A stretch of 41,855 nucleotides of DNA from Candidatus Flavonifractor merdavium (GCA_019119335.1 DWXF01000056.1:1-41855); one strand, 5' to 3'. Shown: positions 34,994 to 41,711, counted from the first letter of the stretch. The notes: generated by a model not told the origin, from the sequence alone. Made by a program: numbers and translations.

Positions 34994-35409
34994 CAGTAGC
35001 ACCCGTTATGCATCAATTCAATCCGAGAAACTGCCACGCTGGCCTGGTTGCTGTTCAGCTGGGGACCCACATATTTGACCAGGTGGGCACCCACAATGCT
35101 CCAGGTCCGCTGGGCGGAGCCAAAACTGTCCTTGAGTATGATGGTGCCTGCCAGCGGAATGGACATACCCTGGTTCACCAGACCCATCAGGATGGAAACG
35201 CTGTCCACATTGGTGATCACGCCACGCTCCAGAATCAGGCGCTGGGGCTTCACATTCTGGAAGTAGTAGCGGGGATAGCTGCTCCCACCCTCCGTATAGA
35301 CCTCGTACTCCACTTCCATGTCCAGGCCGGACACGGCGGAGAAGCCGCCCTGCAGGATGCCTCCCGTGCCAAGCAAATAGACGTCAAAATAAGCGCCGGA
35401 AAGTACCAT
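34993..35409 (-). CDS. Tube-like adaptor protein (gp19-like), third copy
   Basis: A 138-residue beta-rich protein with the tube-fold signature: FDVYLLG then GGFSAVSGLDMEVEYEVYTEGG, LILERGV and a C-terminal strand SRIELMHNG. It resembles the T4 gp19/Afp tube family but is shorter and diverged, as tube-initiator or adaptor copies are. GGAGGAG precedes the ATG. It is coupled by TGATG to the repeat protein gene and probably forms a ring between the tube and the LysM/hub assembly. Confidence 0.8.
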   Translation of the reverse strand: MVLSGAYFDVYLLGTGGILQGGFSAVSGLDMEVEYEVYTEGGSSYPRYYFQNVKPQRLILERGVITNVDSVSILMGLVNQGMSIPLAGTIILKDSFGSAQRTWSIVGAHLVKYVGPQLNSNQASVAVSRIELMHNGCY

Positions 35410-35457
35410 GCCGCTCTCTCCTCCTTCCTGTCGCCGCCTTTAATATAAATCAGTCTC

Positions 35458-36084
35458 TCATTCCTTGCCCTGGTTTGCTTTGGGAATAGGGCTTGGATTG
35501 GGCTTTTGCCTCGGTTTGATCTCTTTCCTCGGCTTGGGGCTGGGCGAGACTTTTTTCCTCGGCGCCTTCTTCGCCGGGATCTCCGGGGAAAAGCTGCTCC
35601 GCTTTAACCCAGTAAAGGCAAAGGTGACGCTCTCCATCAGCACCTCGCTTCGGCTGCCGTCCAGCTCTGATAACTCATAGCCGATGGGCATGGCCTGACT
35701 CAGGGTCCAATCCACTTTGGTGTTCCCGTACTTATCCAGGCCGCATATATGAATGGTGCGCCGGAGATTGTTACCCCTTGGTCCGCTGCTGGCATTGGCG
35801 GAGGCCTCCAGAATCCAGTTCCAGAATTCATAATCCCCCACCACACCTTTGGTAAAGGTAATCGGCGCGTATCCGGTAAACACCGGTGTATACTCCTTCA
35901 CACCCCGGTTGTCATCGCCGGAGCGGAACTGAAGGGTCTCCACCTGCATCCGGATCCCGGAGCAGCGGGCAAATGCGGCCTCGACCTGCTCGCCATCCCC
36001 TATTTTGATCAGAAAGCGGAAGGCCTGCAGCGGCTCCAACGGCTCCAGAGGTACCGTTGTCTCCATTCCTGTCTCATTTGCCAT
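35458..36084 (-). CDS. Tube-like protein with Lys/Pro-rich tail, second copy
   Basis: A 208-residue protein. Residues 20-165 have the tube fold (FRFLIKIGDGEQVEAAFARCSGI, YTPVFTGYAPITFTKGV, DYEFWNWILE, AMPIGYELSELDG, MESVTFAFTGL). The last 40 residues are a low-complexity basic tail of alternating Lys/Arg and Pro. Afp5-type tube variants occupy this place in eCIS clusters. The tail has no counterpart in the main tube protein and could line the lumen, bind cargo or contact DNA or lipid. AGGTGAG lies 5-6 bases before the ATG. Confidence 0.85.
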   Translation of the reverse strand: MANETGMETTVPLEPLEPLQAFRFLIKIGDGEQVEAAFARCSGIRMQVETLQFRSGDDNRGVKEYTPVFTGYAPITFTKGVVGDYEFWNWILEASANASSGPRGNNLRRTIHICGLDKYGNTKVDWTLSQAMPIGYELSELDGSRSEVLMESVTFAFTGLKRSSFSPEIPAKKAPRKKVSPSPKPRKEIKPRQKPNPSPIPKANQGKE

Positions 36085-36102
36085 AGTGTCTCACCTGCCG
36101 TT

Positions 36103-36432
36103 TTACCGAAATTCAAAGGTCTTGTTGTTGTCGCCGCTGAGCTTCTTGTTGATGGCGGACACCTCACGGCACCAGCGCCGCCGCTCCCAGTGATCCAAAG
36201 CCATCAGCGCCTCGTTGGACCAGTGCAGATAATAGGCCAGAAACGCCATCTCCTGATAGAGGCGCTCCTGGGGGTAGAGCGACACCCCCCGGGTGTGCTT
36301 CAGAGACAACGGGCTGCTCGTCTGTCGGGGAAGGTCCCGCCAGGCGGCAACTCCCTCCCGGGACTGCTCCGGGGGCCTGACCCGCCGGATGGGAAGCCCT
36401 TCGTTCTCCGCGGAAGCCCACTCTAGCCCAGC
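36103..36432 (-). CDS. -1 frame extension of the chaperone-like gene (DUF6760-like)
   Basis: This frame is open from 36450 to the stop at 36103 and has no ATG or GTG; the only usual start codon is a TTG at 36309 with no ribosome site. It encodes 109 residues after the shift point; the last 60 (YPQERLYQEMAFLAYYLHW, then HWERRRWCREVSAINKKL) match a short eCIS protein type I remember as DUF6760. The upstream 40 residues also look coding. It is exactly in the -1 frame relative to the preceding gene at the heptamer TTTTTTG. I therefore read it as the second half of a frameshift fusion of about 226 residues; independent initiation at 36309 (68 residues) is the alternative. Confidence 0.72.
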   Translation of the reverse strand, partial: AGLEWASAENEGLPIRRVRPPEQSREGVAAWRDLPRQTSSPLSLKHTRGVSLYPQERLYQEMAFLAYYLHWSNEALMALDHWERRRWCREVSAINKKLSGDNNKTFEFR

Positions 36433-36782
36433 AAAAAATCCAGCGGCACCTCAAACTGCTGGTTGCAGTGGGGGCAGGTCAGCTGGTAGTGGGGCATTTC
36501 CGACATATTGATGCGCTGATACATATCCTGCAGATAAGCCAGGTCCATGGTGAACAACCGCTCAATCACCCGGGTGTCGATCCCGTTCAGCGTACCCAGC
36601 TTGGTAACCACCCGGGAAAGCAGGATGATGGTGAGATAGCCGGAGTTCTGCTGAACCCGGGGATCCCGCAGGGGCAGGATCTCGTCCGCCGCCGTGGCCA
36701 GACGCATGACCCCCCGCTTATGTACCTCCCCATTCTGGTCCACATAGCCCTTGGGCAGTTCAAATTCAAATTCGGTCTGCAT
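36423..36782 (-). CDS. Tail-assembly-chaperone-like protein (T4 baseplate family), zero-frame product
   Basis: A 119-residue protein of the kind annotated as phage tail assembly or T4 base plate protein in eCIS clusters (FEFELPKGYVD, HKRGVMRLATAADEILPL, YLTIILLSRVVTKLG, LAYLQDMYQRIN). A CPHC pair near the end could be half of a metal site. It lies directly after the tube gene and before the long repeat protein, the place of gpG/gpE in phage tails. Its last codons contain the slippery heptamer TTTTTTG (36438-36432), so a fraction of ribosomes is expected to continue into the DUF6760-like frame. Confidence 0.85.
   Translation of the reverse strand: MQTEFEFELPKGYVDQNGEVHKRGVMRLATAADEILPLRDPRVQQNSGYLTIILLSRVVTKLGTLNGIDTRVIERLFTMDLAYLQDMYQRINMSEMPHYQLTCPHCNQQFEVPLDFLLG
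36432..36452 (-). other. Predicted programmed -1 ribosomal frameshift site
   Basis: On the - strand the zero frame reads gat ttt ttg, giving the heptamer T TTT TTG at 36438-36432 in the X XXY YYZ phase. The internal Shine-Dalgarno-like GAGGTG at 36452-36447 lies 8 bases upstream, comparable with the stimulator of the dnaX frameshift. The zero frame stops at 36425-36423; the -1 frame continues for 109 codons. I did not find a convincing downstream hairpin by eye. Confidence 0.7.
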
Positions 36783-36807
36783 GGCGTCCTCCTAGGTGAG
36801 ATTCCCC

Positions 36808-36839
36808 ACAGCCCACAGGCAAAAAAGCCTGTGGGCTGT
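36808..36839 (-). other. Perfect 13-bp hairpin after the tube gene
   Basis: ACAGCCCACAGGC (36808-36820) pairs perfectly with 36827-36839 around a loop of six A (six U in the - strand RNA). No T-run follows in the direction of transcription, so it is not a standard terminator. Between the tube gene and the chaperone-like gene it may protect the tube/sheath mRNA from 3' decay or partly reduce read-through, so that tube and sheath are made in excess. Confidence 0.7.
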
Positions 36840-36855
36840 AGAGATGTTATAAGAC

Positions 36856-37335
36856 TCAGATGGTGGAAGCGGCGCCGGCCATGGCGCCGGGGGTGTGCTC
36901 CAGACCCTCGTGGCACAGCTCCAGGGACTGGATGGCCACCTCGCCGCCCATACCGTTCAGGTCGGGCACGGTGTAGCCCACGGGCCAGGCGTTGATCAGC
37001 CGCCAGGAGGGACCGGCGTTGCCGGCGTCGTCAATGAGGGTAATGGTCACGTTATGCCGCACCATGCCGGTGGGCGGGGCATTGTTGGTGGGAGCCACGG
37101 AGTAGAGCCAATCCAGGAAGTCGGTGTCGTCGGACACGCCCCAGCGGAGGGTCACGTTACCGAACTTGGTCAGGCCCGCCAGCTTGCGGGGGGTATTGCG
37201 CAGGTCGTCGCCTTCGCGGTACTCCACGGCGTCGGTGGAGGAACTCATGCCGGAAACCTCCGAGAAGCCCGCCCGGCTGATTCCGTCGATCTCCACCCTA
37301 TATCGAAATACTCTGTATGGATAATTGATGGCCAT
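36856..37335 (-). CDS. Inner tube protein (Afp1/gp19-like)
   Basis: A 159-residue tube subunit (T4 gp19/Afp1 family, Hcp-like fold). Recognisable parts are YRVFRYRVEIDGISRAGFSE, VSGMSSSTDAVEYREGDD, the PRKLAGLTKFGNVTLRWG strand pair, FLDWLYSV and NAWPVGYTVPDLNG, and the final ELCHEGLEH. Hexamers of this protein stack to form the needle. It follows the sheath gene by 43 bases and is followed by a 13-bp hairpin. The best ribosome site is AAAGGA about 12 bases before the ATG, rather weak for a major structural protein. Confidence 0.93.
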   Translation of the reverse strand: MAINYPYRVFRYRVEIDGISRAGFSEVSGMSSSTDAVEYREGDDLRNTPRKLAGLTKFGNVTLRWGVSDDTDFLDWLYSVAPTNNAPPTGMVRHNVTITLIDDAGNAGPSWRLINAWPVGYTVPDLNGMGGEVAIQSLELCHEGLEHTPGAMAGAASTI

Positions 37336-37378
37336 TCTTATTTTCGTCCTTTCTGTATCAGTTTAGGAGGAGGTCGGC

Positions 37379-39142
37379 TCACTCAGAAGCGGTCTTCTGG
37401 GTGATGCGGAAGATTACAAACTCAGCAGGCTTCACCGGGGCAATGCCGATCTGGCAGATCAGCCGGCCGTTGTCAATGTCGTCCTGGGTCATCGTGGTGG
37501 GGCCGCACTCCACAAAGAAGGCCTCGGAGGGCGTGGAGCCAGCCAGAGCGCCGTCCCGCCAGCAGGTGGACAGGAAGGTCTCGATGGTGCGGGTGACCCG
37601 GTCCCACAGCTCGGTGGAGTTGGGCTCAAAGACCACCCAGCTGGTGTTGGCCTTGATAGACTCCTCCACGTAGATGAACAGTCGGCGGACGTTCAGATAC
37701 TTCCACAGGCCGTTGGAGCTGATGGTGCGGGCGCCCCACACACGGATGCCACGGCCGGTGAAGGAGCGGATCAGGTTGACGCCGATGGGGTTGAGCACAT
37801 CCTGCTCGCCCTCATTGTAGGCGCAGGACAGACCGGTGCAGCCCCGGACAACCTCATTGGCGGGCGCCTTGTGAACGCCCCGCTCCACGTCGGTGCGGGC
37901 ATAGATGCCGGCCATGGCGCCGGAGGGCGGGAAATAGGCCGAACGCTTGGAACCAGCGTCGTACATCTCCAGCCAGGGGTGATACATGGCGGCATAGGTG
38001 GAATCGTACATATCCCGGAAGTTGGCCACATCGTTGGTCTTCTTCAGCTCCATGGGCACGTCCAGAATAGCGAAGCAGCTCTTCTTGCCCTCGCAGAAGC
38101 CCACCAGACCGGCCTGAACCTCGGGCATGGTGACGCCGGGGATGGCCATGATGGAGACGTTGCCGTTCTCCTGGAAGGCCTGCAGGCCGGTGCGTTTACC
38201 GGGGCCGTCGTCCTTGCCCAGGAAAGCGTCGGGGGTAGCAGTACGCACAGAGCCATTGCTGCCGCCCTGAAGGGTGAGCACCAGATCGGCCCCATTGCCG
38301 CCGCACAGGGCAAACGGCACGATGGAGGGCGCCTTGGGGGCGGGAGCGGGAATCTCCTTGCCGTCCTTATCCTTTTCCTTGACAGGCGCGGGGGCAGCCT
38401 TGCTCTCCAGCACCTCCACGGTGATCAGGTCGGACTTGGCGGTTTTGGCCACGATGTCATTCAGAGCGTCGGGCTTGAGAGAGAGGTTCTCAAAGGTCTC
38501 CACATTCTCGCCCAGGCGGACGGTGAGGGTAATCTCACAGGTCTTGATGTACTTGACGGTGCCCACCTTGGCGTCGGCCACATCCAGAGAGCAGGGAGCG
38601 TCCAGGGTGACCACCTTGTCCAGTACGTTTTTCACGGTGGCATAGGCCGTAGTCTTGCCGTCGTAGAGCTCCACCACATCGCCGGCATTGAAGCCGTCGG
38701 CGTTCTTCAGGGTCAGATCGGCCCCGCTTACCGCCAGGACCTGGGTCTTGGCCTTGGAGGCGGGAGAAACCACCACCCGCAGGTCCTCTGCCCAGGCGCC
38801 GGGGTTGGCGGCGGAAATCTTCAGCACACCGGAAACGCAGCTGCCGGTTCTGGCATCGCCGGGCACCGCCCGCATGATGTACGCCCGGGCGCCGCCGTTG
38901 CTGAAGAACTGCTCCACAGCATAGGGCAGGAAACGGTTGCTGCCGTAACCGGCCTCGCTGAGGTAGCCGCCGTACATCCGCTTGTAGTCGGCAAAGCTGG
39001 TGACCAGCTGGGGCTGACCCATAATGGGCCCCCGCTCCGCCAGACCCACAAAGCCAGCGGTGCTGGTGCTGACGCCCTGCATGGGCGTGGCACCGGAATC
39101 ATACTCCTCTACGTAAACGCCCGGGGATAAATACTCTGCCAT
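37379..39142 (-). CDS. Contractile sheath protein
   Basis: A 587-residue phage-tail-type sheath. The N-terminus AEYLSPGVYVEEYDSGATPM with VSTSTAGFVGLAERGP is diagnostic, as are FFSNGGARAYIMRAV and the C-terminal core FAILDVPME, AAMYHPWLEMYD, PPSGAMAGIYARTD, NLIRSFTGRGIRVWGARTIS, WKYLNVRRLFIYVEESI and QIGIAPVKPAEFVIFRI. A variable insertion (about 110-290) holds two small domains and a Lys/Pro-rich loop and probably faces outside. Only one sheath gene is present, whereas Afp/PVC clusters have three. The ATG has no ribosome site directly before it; see the hairpin feature at 39149. Confidence 0.95.
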   Translation of the reverse strand: MAEYLSPGVYVEEYDSGATPMQGVSTSTAGFVGLAERGPIMGQPQLVTSFADYKRMYGGYLSEAGYGSNRFLPYAVEQFFSNGGARAYIMRAVPGDARTGSCVSGVLKISAANPGAWAEDLRVVVSPASKAKTQVLAVSGADLTLKNADGFNAGDVVELYDGKTTAYATVKNVLDKVVTLDAPCSLDVADAKVGTVKYIKTCEITLTVRLGENVETFENLSLKPDALNDIVAKTAKSDLITVEVLESKAAPAPVKEKDKDGKEIPAPAPKAPSIVPFALCGGNGADLVLTLQGGSNGSVRTATPDAFLGKDDGPGKRTGLQAFQENGNVSIMAIPGVTMPEVQAGLVGFCEGKKSCFAILDVPMELKKTNDVANFRDMYDSTYAAMYHPWLEMYDAGSKRSAYFPPSGAMAGIYARTDVERGVHKAPANEVVRGCTGLSCAYNEGEQDVLNPIGVNLIRSFTGRGIRVWGARTISSNGLWKYLNVRRLFIYVEESIKANTSWVVFEPNSTELWDRVTRTIETFLSTCWRDGALAGSTPSEAFFVECGPTTMTQDDIDNGRLICQIGIAPVKPAEFVIFRITQKTASE

Positions 39143-39148
39143 GTCTTT

Positions 39149-39196
39149 GCTTCACGCCATATATTGGCTGGGGGCCAGACGTGAAGCGCCCCTCCT
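39149..39196 (-). promoter_or_regulatory. Hairpin between Shine-Dalgarno and start codon of the sheath gene
   Basis: On the - strand AGGAGG (39196-39191) is 48 bases from the sheath ATG (39142-39140), too far to act. Between them GCTTCACG (39187-39180) pairs perfectly with CGTGAAGC (39156-39149), with an inner TGGC/GCCA stem. When folded, only 3 + 6 = 9 bases remain between AGGAGG and ATG, a normal spacing. This looks like a structure-bridged ribosome site that could make sheath translation dependent on folding. Confidence 0.6.
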
Positions 39197-39219
39197 TTCT
39201 ATTGATAAAAATTTGCTTA

Positions 39220-39687
39220 TTATAAGGTATCATCCAAAGGCACGGCGGAACTGCGCCTGGATTCCAATGGGAAAAGAGAGCCCTGGGCTCCCGCGGCCAA
39301 CCGCTCCCACCAGTGGGAGAGCACGGCGGCATTATATTCCAGCGCGGCGGCAATGCGCGCCTGCGCCTCAAAGCGTTCGGTCAACCGGGCGCTGGTGCGG
39401 AAGATCAGCCGTCTCTCCTGAAGGAAAAAGCTGCCCTCCACCACCTGGCTGTTGAGTTGGCTGCACAGCTCCAGCGCCTGCTGCGGCTGGGTCACGGGGG
39501 TGGGGTGGACGCCGTAGATCAGCACCCGCTGATCCTGGCAGTTGCAAACCGTCTGCCAGGTGCAGCCCCGGCTGGAAAAACGCAGGCGAAACCGGCTGCC
39601 CTCCCGGAGGAAGTCCACGCCGCTGCGCTGCAGCAGCGTCTCCAGTTCCGTTCCTCCGTCAGGAGGTACGTCAAACTCTTGCGCCAT
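39220..39687 (-). CDS. Leader protein, possibly YbjN/secretion-chaperone-like
   Basis: A 155-residue protein. The alpha/beta order with LELCSQLNSQVVEGSFFLQE followed by RRLIFRTSARL and a long C-terminal helix recalls the YbjN/type III secretion chaperone fold, in which small dimers hold effectors. This is a fold guess, not a family match. I place the start at 39687 because AGGAGG lies 8 bases before that ATG; an earlier in-frame ATG at 39726 has none. The gene sits 77 bases before the sheath and 14 bases after the stop of the preceding leader gene. Confidence 0.65.
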   Translation of the reverse strand: MAQEFDVPPDGGTELETLLQRSGVDFLREGSRFRLRFSSRGCTWQTVCNCQDQRVLIYGVHPTPVTQPQQALELCSQLNSQVVEGSFFLQERRLIFRTSARLTERFEAQARIAAALEYNAAVLSHWWERLAAGAQGSLFPLESRRSSAVPLDDTL

Positions 39688-39700
39688 GGGACCCACCTCC

Positions 39701-40087
39701 TCAGAAGGATAGCGCCGTCGGGTCAAAGGCTCTCCCCGCCGACTCTCCCGTTGTCACATCCTGGGGCGGCCCGGTCAGCGGCGGTTCTGTCTCCGGCACG
39801 GGAAAGGGCTCCGTCTCCGGCGCCGCCTCCGGGAGTACAAAGTGGGCTTCCGCTACGGCTCCCCCCTGGGCCTCCAGCAGAGCCGCCATGTTCTGGTTAC
39901 CCAGCCAACCGGCCAGCTCCTCCAAACGAGCTGGGGGCATATCCAGCAGGGACGCCCCCTCCGCTACGGCCCGGATCACATATCCGGCGCCGCTGAGCCG
40001 TTCCCGCTCAGGAATCCGGCTGGTCTGCCGCTCCGTCTCCCGGGTCTGCTCCGTCTGGCGGGTTTTCTCCTGACTCCGCTGCTCCAT
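39701..40087 (-). CDS. Small leader protein of unknown function
   Basis: A 128-residue protein. The first 30 residues are almost entirely Glu, Arg, Gln and Thr (a charged helix), the middle has a short ordered part (GAGYVIRAVAEGASLLDMPP, then LGNQNMAALLEAQG), and the end is Pro/Glu-rich. It has AAGGAGG 5-6 bases before the ATG and begins 80 bases inside the 3' end of the preceding gene, in another frame. I do not recognise a family. Position before the sheath gene suggests an assembly or cargo role. Confidence 0.7.
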   Translation of the reverse strand: MEQRSQEKTRQTEQTRETERQTSRIPERERLSGAGYVIRAVAEGASLLDMPPARLEELAGWLGNQNMAALLEAQGGAVAEAHFVLPEAAPETEPFPVPETEPPLTGPPQDVTTGESAGRAFDPTALSF

Positions 40088-41060
40088 CGTCCCCTCCTTC
40101 TCCTTGGTCCGGAGGCGGCTCCTCCGCGCCCGTCGCCTCCCGCAGCGCCTGATCCAGCTCCGCGGAAAACCCAGGCTGGGAAAAAACCGTCAAGGCCTCG
40201 GTGGCCCGATCGGAGAGGAAACGGAGCTTATTGATAAACTCCTGCTTCATCTGGGCCTTCTTCCCCACCAGCGCCTCCATGCGGGCAATAGCGCTTTGCA
40301 GGGCGGCCTTCTCCCGGGGATCCTCCGTCTGCTTCAGCTGGCCGCGGTACTGCTCCAGCAGTTCCCGCTCCCGGCTGTCATCCAGAAAAGGGTACATGGT
40401 CCGCAGGGTATCCGCCCCATAGTCTCCCGCTTCGGTCTGGCTCAGGCTACCCTGAACCAGGCCCTGCATATCCTCTACGGTGCGCCGGGCGTCCCGCAGG
40501 GTATCCACCACAAGCCCCACCGCGCTGTCGGTGAAGCCCCGGTTGAACACCACCTTGTCGGGCGAATGCCCCGGCACGTTGCGGATGGGAGAGCTCTTTT
40601 CAAAGAGCTTCTGCTGCTGCCACCGGGTGGGCTGGGACTGGCCGATGGTCTTTTTCAGGCAGGAAAACAGCATCATCTTGCCGGAACCCTGGAGCACTGC
40701 GCCCGAAAGGGTACCGCGCTGAAAGGCGTTCTCGGAAAACCGGCGGAGCATGTCCTGGTCCTCCGGTGAGGAGCGCTCATAAAAGGCCCGGGAGGAGGTA
40801 TCTCCCAAGCCCGCAGCCGGTTCCCGGCCTGTCTGCTCTCCCCCGGCGTTCTCCTGTGTCTCGCCCTGCATCTGGGCCGCGTGGCGGCGGCCCATCGCGT
40901 CAAAGGTCTGCTGAAAATTCTCGGTCACATGGTAGAGCGGGTCTCTGTGCTGGAATTGCTCGGTACCCGCCGCCCACGCCATCTGGCGGCGGAGGGCCTG
41001 CTCCATCGGCTGTCCCTTCGGGACAGGGTCTGCCTTTCGCCTGAGGTGAATCCGACTCAT
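40008..41060 (-). CDS. Leader protein with helical core and acidic tail
   Basis: A 350-residue protein without a family I recognise. It starts basic (SRIHLRRKADPVPKG), contains a mostly helical core (about 90-300; LRTMYPFLDDSRERELLEQY, FINKLRFLSDRATEAL) and ends in about 40 residues of Asp/Glu/Gly/Pro low complexity. The short motif RRKAD at the start resembles the beginning of eCIS core proteins, but the HExxH peptidase motif of DUF4157 is absent. The ATG at 41060 has AGGAGGGGG before it and overlaps the stop of the receiver gene (ATGA). It could be an effector, a scaffold or an inhibitor. Confidence 0.72.
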   Translation of the reverse strand: MSRIHLRRKADPVPKGQPMEQALRRQMAWAAGTEQFQHRDPLYHVTENFQQTFDAMGRRHAAQMQGETQENAGGEQTGREPAAGLGDTSSRAFYERSSPEDQDMLRRFSENAFQRGTLSGAVLQGSGKMMLFSCLKKTIGQSQPTRWQQQKLFEKSSPIRNVPGHSPDKVVFNRGFTDSAVGLVVDTLRDARRTVEDMQGLVQGSLSQTEAGDYGADTLRTMYPFLDDSRERELLEQYRGQLKQTEDPREKAALQSAIARMEALVGKKAQMKQEFINKLRFLSDRATEALTVFSQPGFSAELDQALREATGAEEPPPDQGEGGDDGAAESGENPPDGADPGDGAADQPDS

Positions 41061-41422
41061 CGCATCCCCCCTCCTGTGGCCAGGCCCATACTCCGGACAA
41101 TGTGCCGGAACTCTACCGGACGGAGAATGAAATCCGTACAATGAATCCGTACGCCCTGCACCGCAAACTGCTGGGTGTCGTCCAGCAGAATGATCCGGCA
41201 GCTGTGATCCCGCTCCCGCAGCATTCTGGCCTGGAGAAAACCGGTGTTTCCGCCAAAGCCCACAAAGGCCACGTCGAACCGTCCTTTACAGCCTGAAAAC
41301 GCCTCCGCGGTAAGGAAGCACTGAACATCCGCGGAAAGCTGATAAAGCAGGCAGTATTGTTCGATCCATCCCCGGAGCCGTTCCACGGCAGCCTGGGTGT
41401 TTTCACATACGGCAATTCTCAT
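41057..41422 (-). CDS. Stand-alone degenerate receiver domain
   Basis: A 121-residue protein with the layout of a response-regulator receiver and no output domain. It aligns by eye with the receiver of the LytTR regulator at 2149, but the acidic pair reads EN, the phospho-acceptor position reads G (FVGFGGNTG in place of FLDIYMPGMSG) and the Lys of YLVKP is Arg (ILRPV). It therefore cannot be phosphorylated in the usual way and is probably a binding module. I chose the ATG at 41422: the promoter at 41466-41494 lies inside the longer frame, which would start at 41494. It is the first gene of the train. Confidence 0.72.
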   Translation of the reverse strand: MRIAVCENTQAAVERLRGWIEQYCLLYQLSADVQCFLTAEAFSGCKGRFDVAFVGFGGNTGFLQARMLRERDHSCRIILLDDTQQFAVQGVRIHCTDFILRPVEFRHIVRSMGLATGGGMR

Positions 41423-41465
41423 TCGTCCGTCCCCACACCGCATCCTTCTCTTTTGACCTGTTTGT

Positions 41466-41494
41466 ATTGTATGGAATCTGGAGAAGCATTTCAA
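41466..41494 (-). promoter_or_regulatory. Sigma-A-like promoter of the injection-system train
   Basis: TTGAAA (41494-41489), 17 bases, then TACAAT (41471-41466) on the - strand. Transcription would start near 41459, about 37 bases before the first ATG at 41422. No other promoter of similar quality is visible in the small gaps of the train, so most or all genes down to 2941 may depend on it. Confidence 0.65.
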
Positions 41495-41565
41495 CGAAAT
41501 TGACCTGAACGCCCGTTATGTGGTGCAAAATGACTTTTCTCGACAGACACAAGGTTCAAAAAAAG

Positions 41566-41605
41566 CAAAAACCCCTGGAACCGCAACGGTTCCAGGGGTT
41601 TTGTT
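41566..41605 (-). terminator. Terminator of tRNA-Gln
   Basis: AAAACCCCTGGAACCG (41568-41583) pairs perfectly with 41587-41602 around CAA. On the - strand the stem runs straight into T-rich sequence. It separates the tRNA gene from the injection-system promoter 70 bases further on. Confidence 0.9.
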
Positions 41606-41679
41606 TGGCAGCGGGAGAAGGATTCGAACCCTCACATACAGAGTCAGAGTCTGCTGTGCTACCCTTACACAATCCCGCT
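41606..41679 (-). tRNA. tRNA-Gln (anticodon CTG)
   Basis: A complete cloverleaf on the - strand: acceptor AGCGGGA/TCCCGCT, D loop with GTAAGGGTAGC, anticodon stem GCAGA/TCTGT enclosing CTCTGAC (anticodon CTG, reads CAG), T arm GAGGG with TTCGAAT, discriminator G and encoded CCA. The gene has its own promoter and terminator and marks ordinary chromosome beside the injection-system locus. Confidence 0.95.
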
Positions 41680-41711
41680 ATTTCTGCGCCGCTCTCGCAA
41701 GCACAAGCGAT

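Noticed and set aside
36103-36309. Independent gene starting at TTG 36309
   Set aside because: Kept only as an alternative: no Shine-Dalgarno, rare start codon, and the open frame continues upstream in exact -1 register with a slippery heptamer.
2941-41422. Prophage
   Set aside because: No terminase, portal, capsid, head-tail connector, holin or lysin is present, while an eCIS-type AAA+ ATPase and DUF4255 cap are.
2941-41422. Type VI secretion system
   Set aside because: No TssJ/L/M membrane complex or TssB/TssC split sheath; the single long sheath protein and gene order fit the eCIS lineage.
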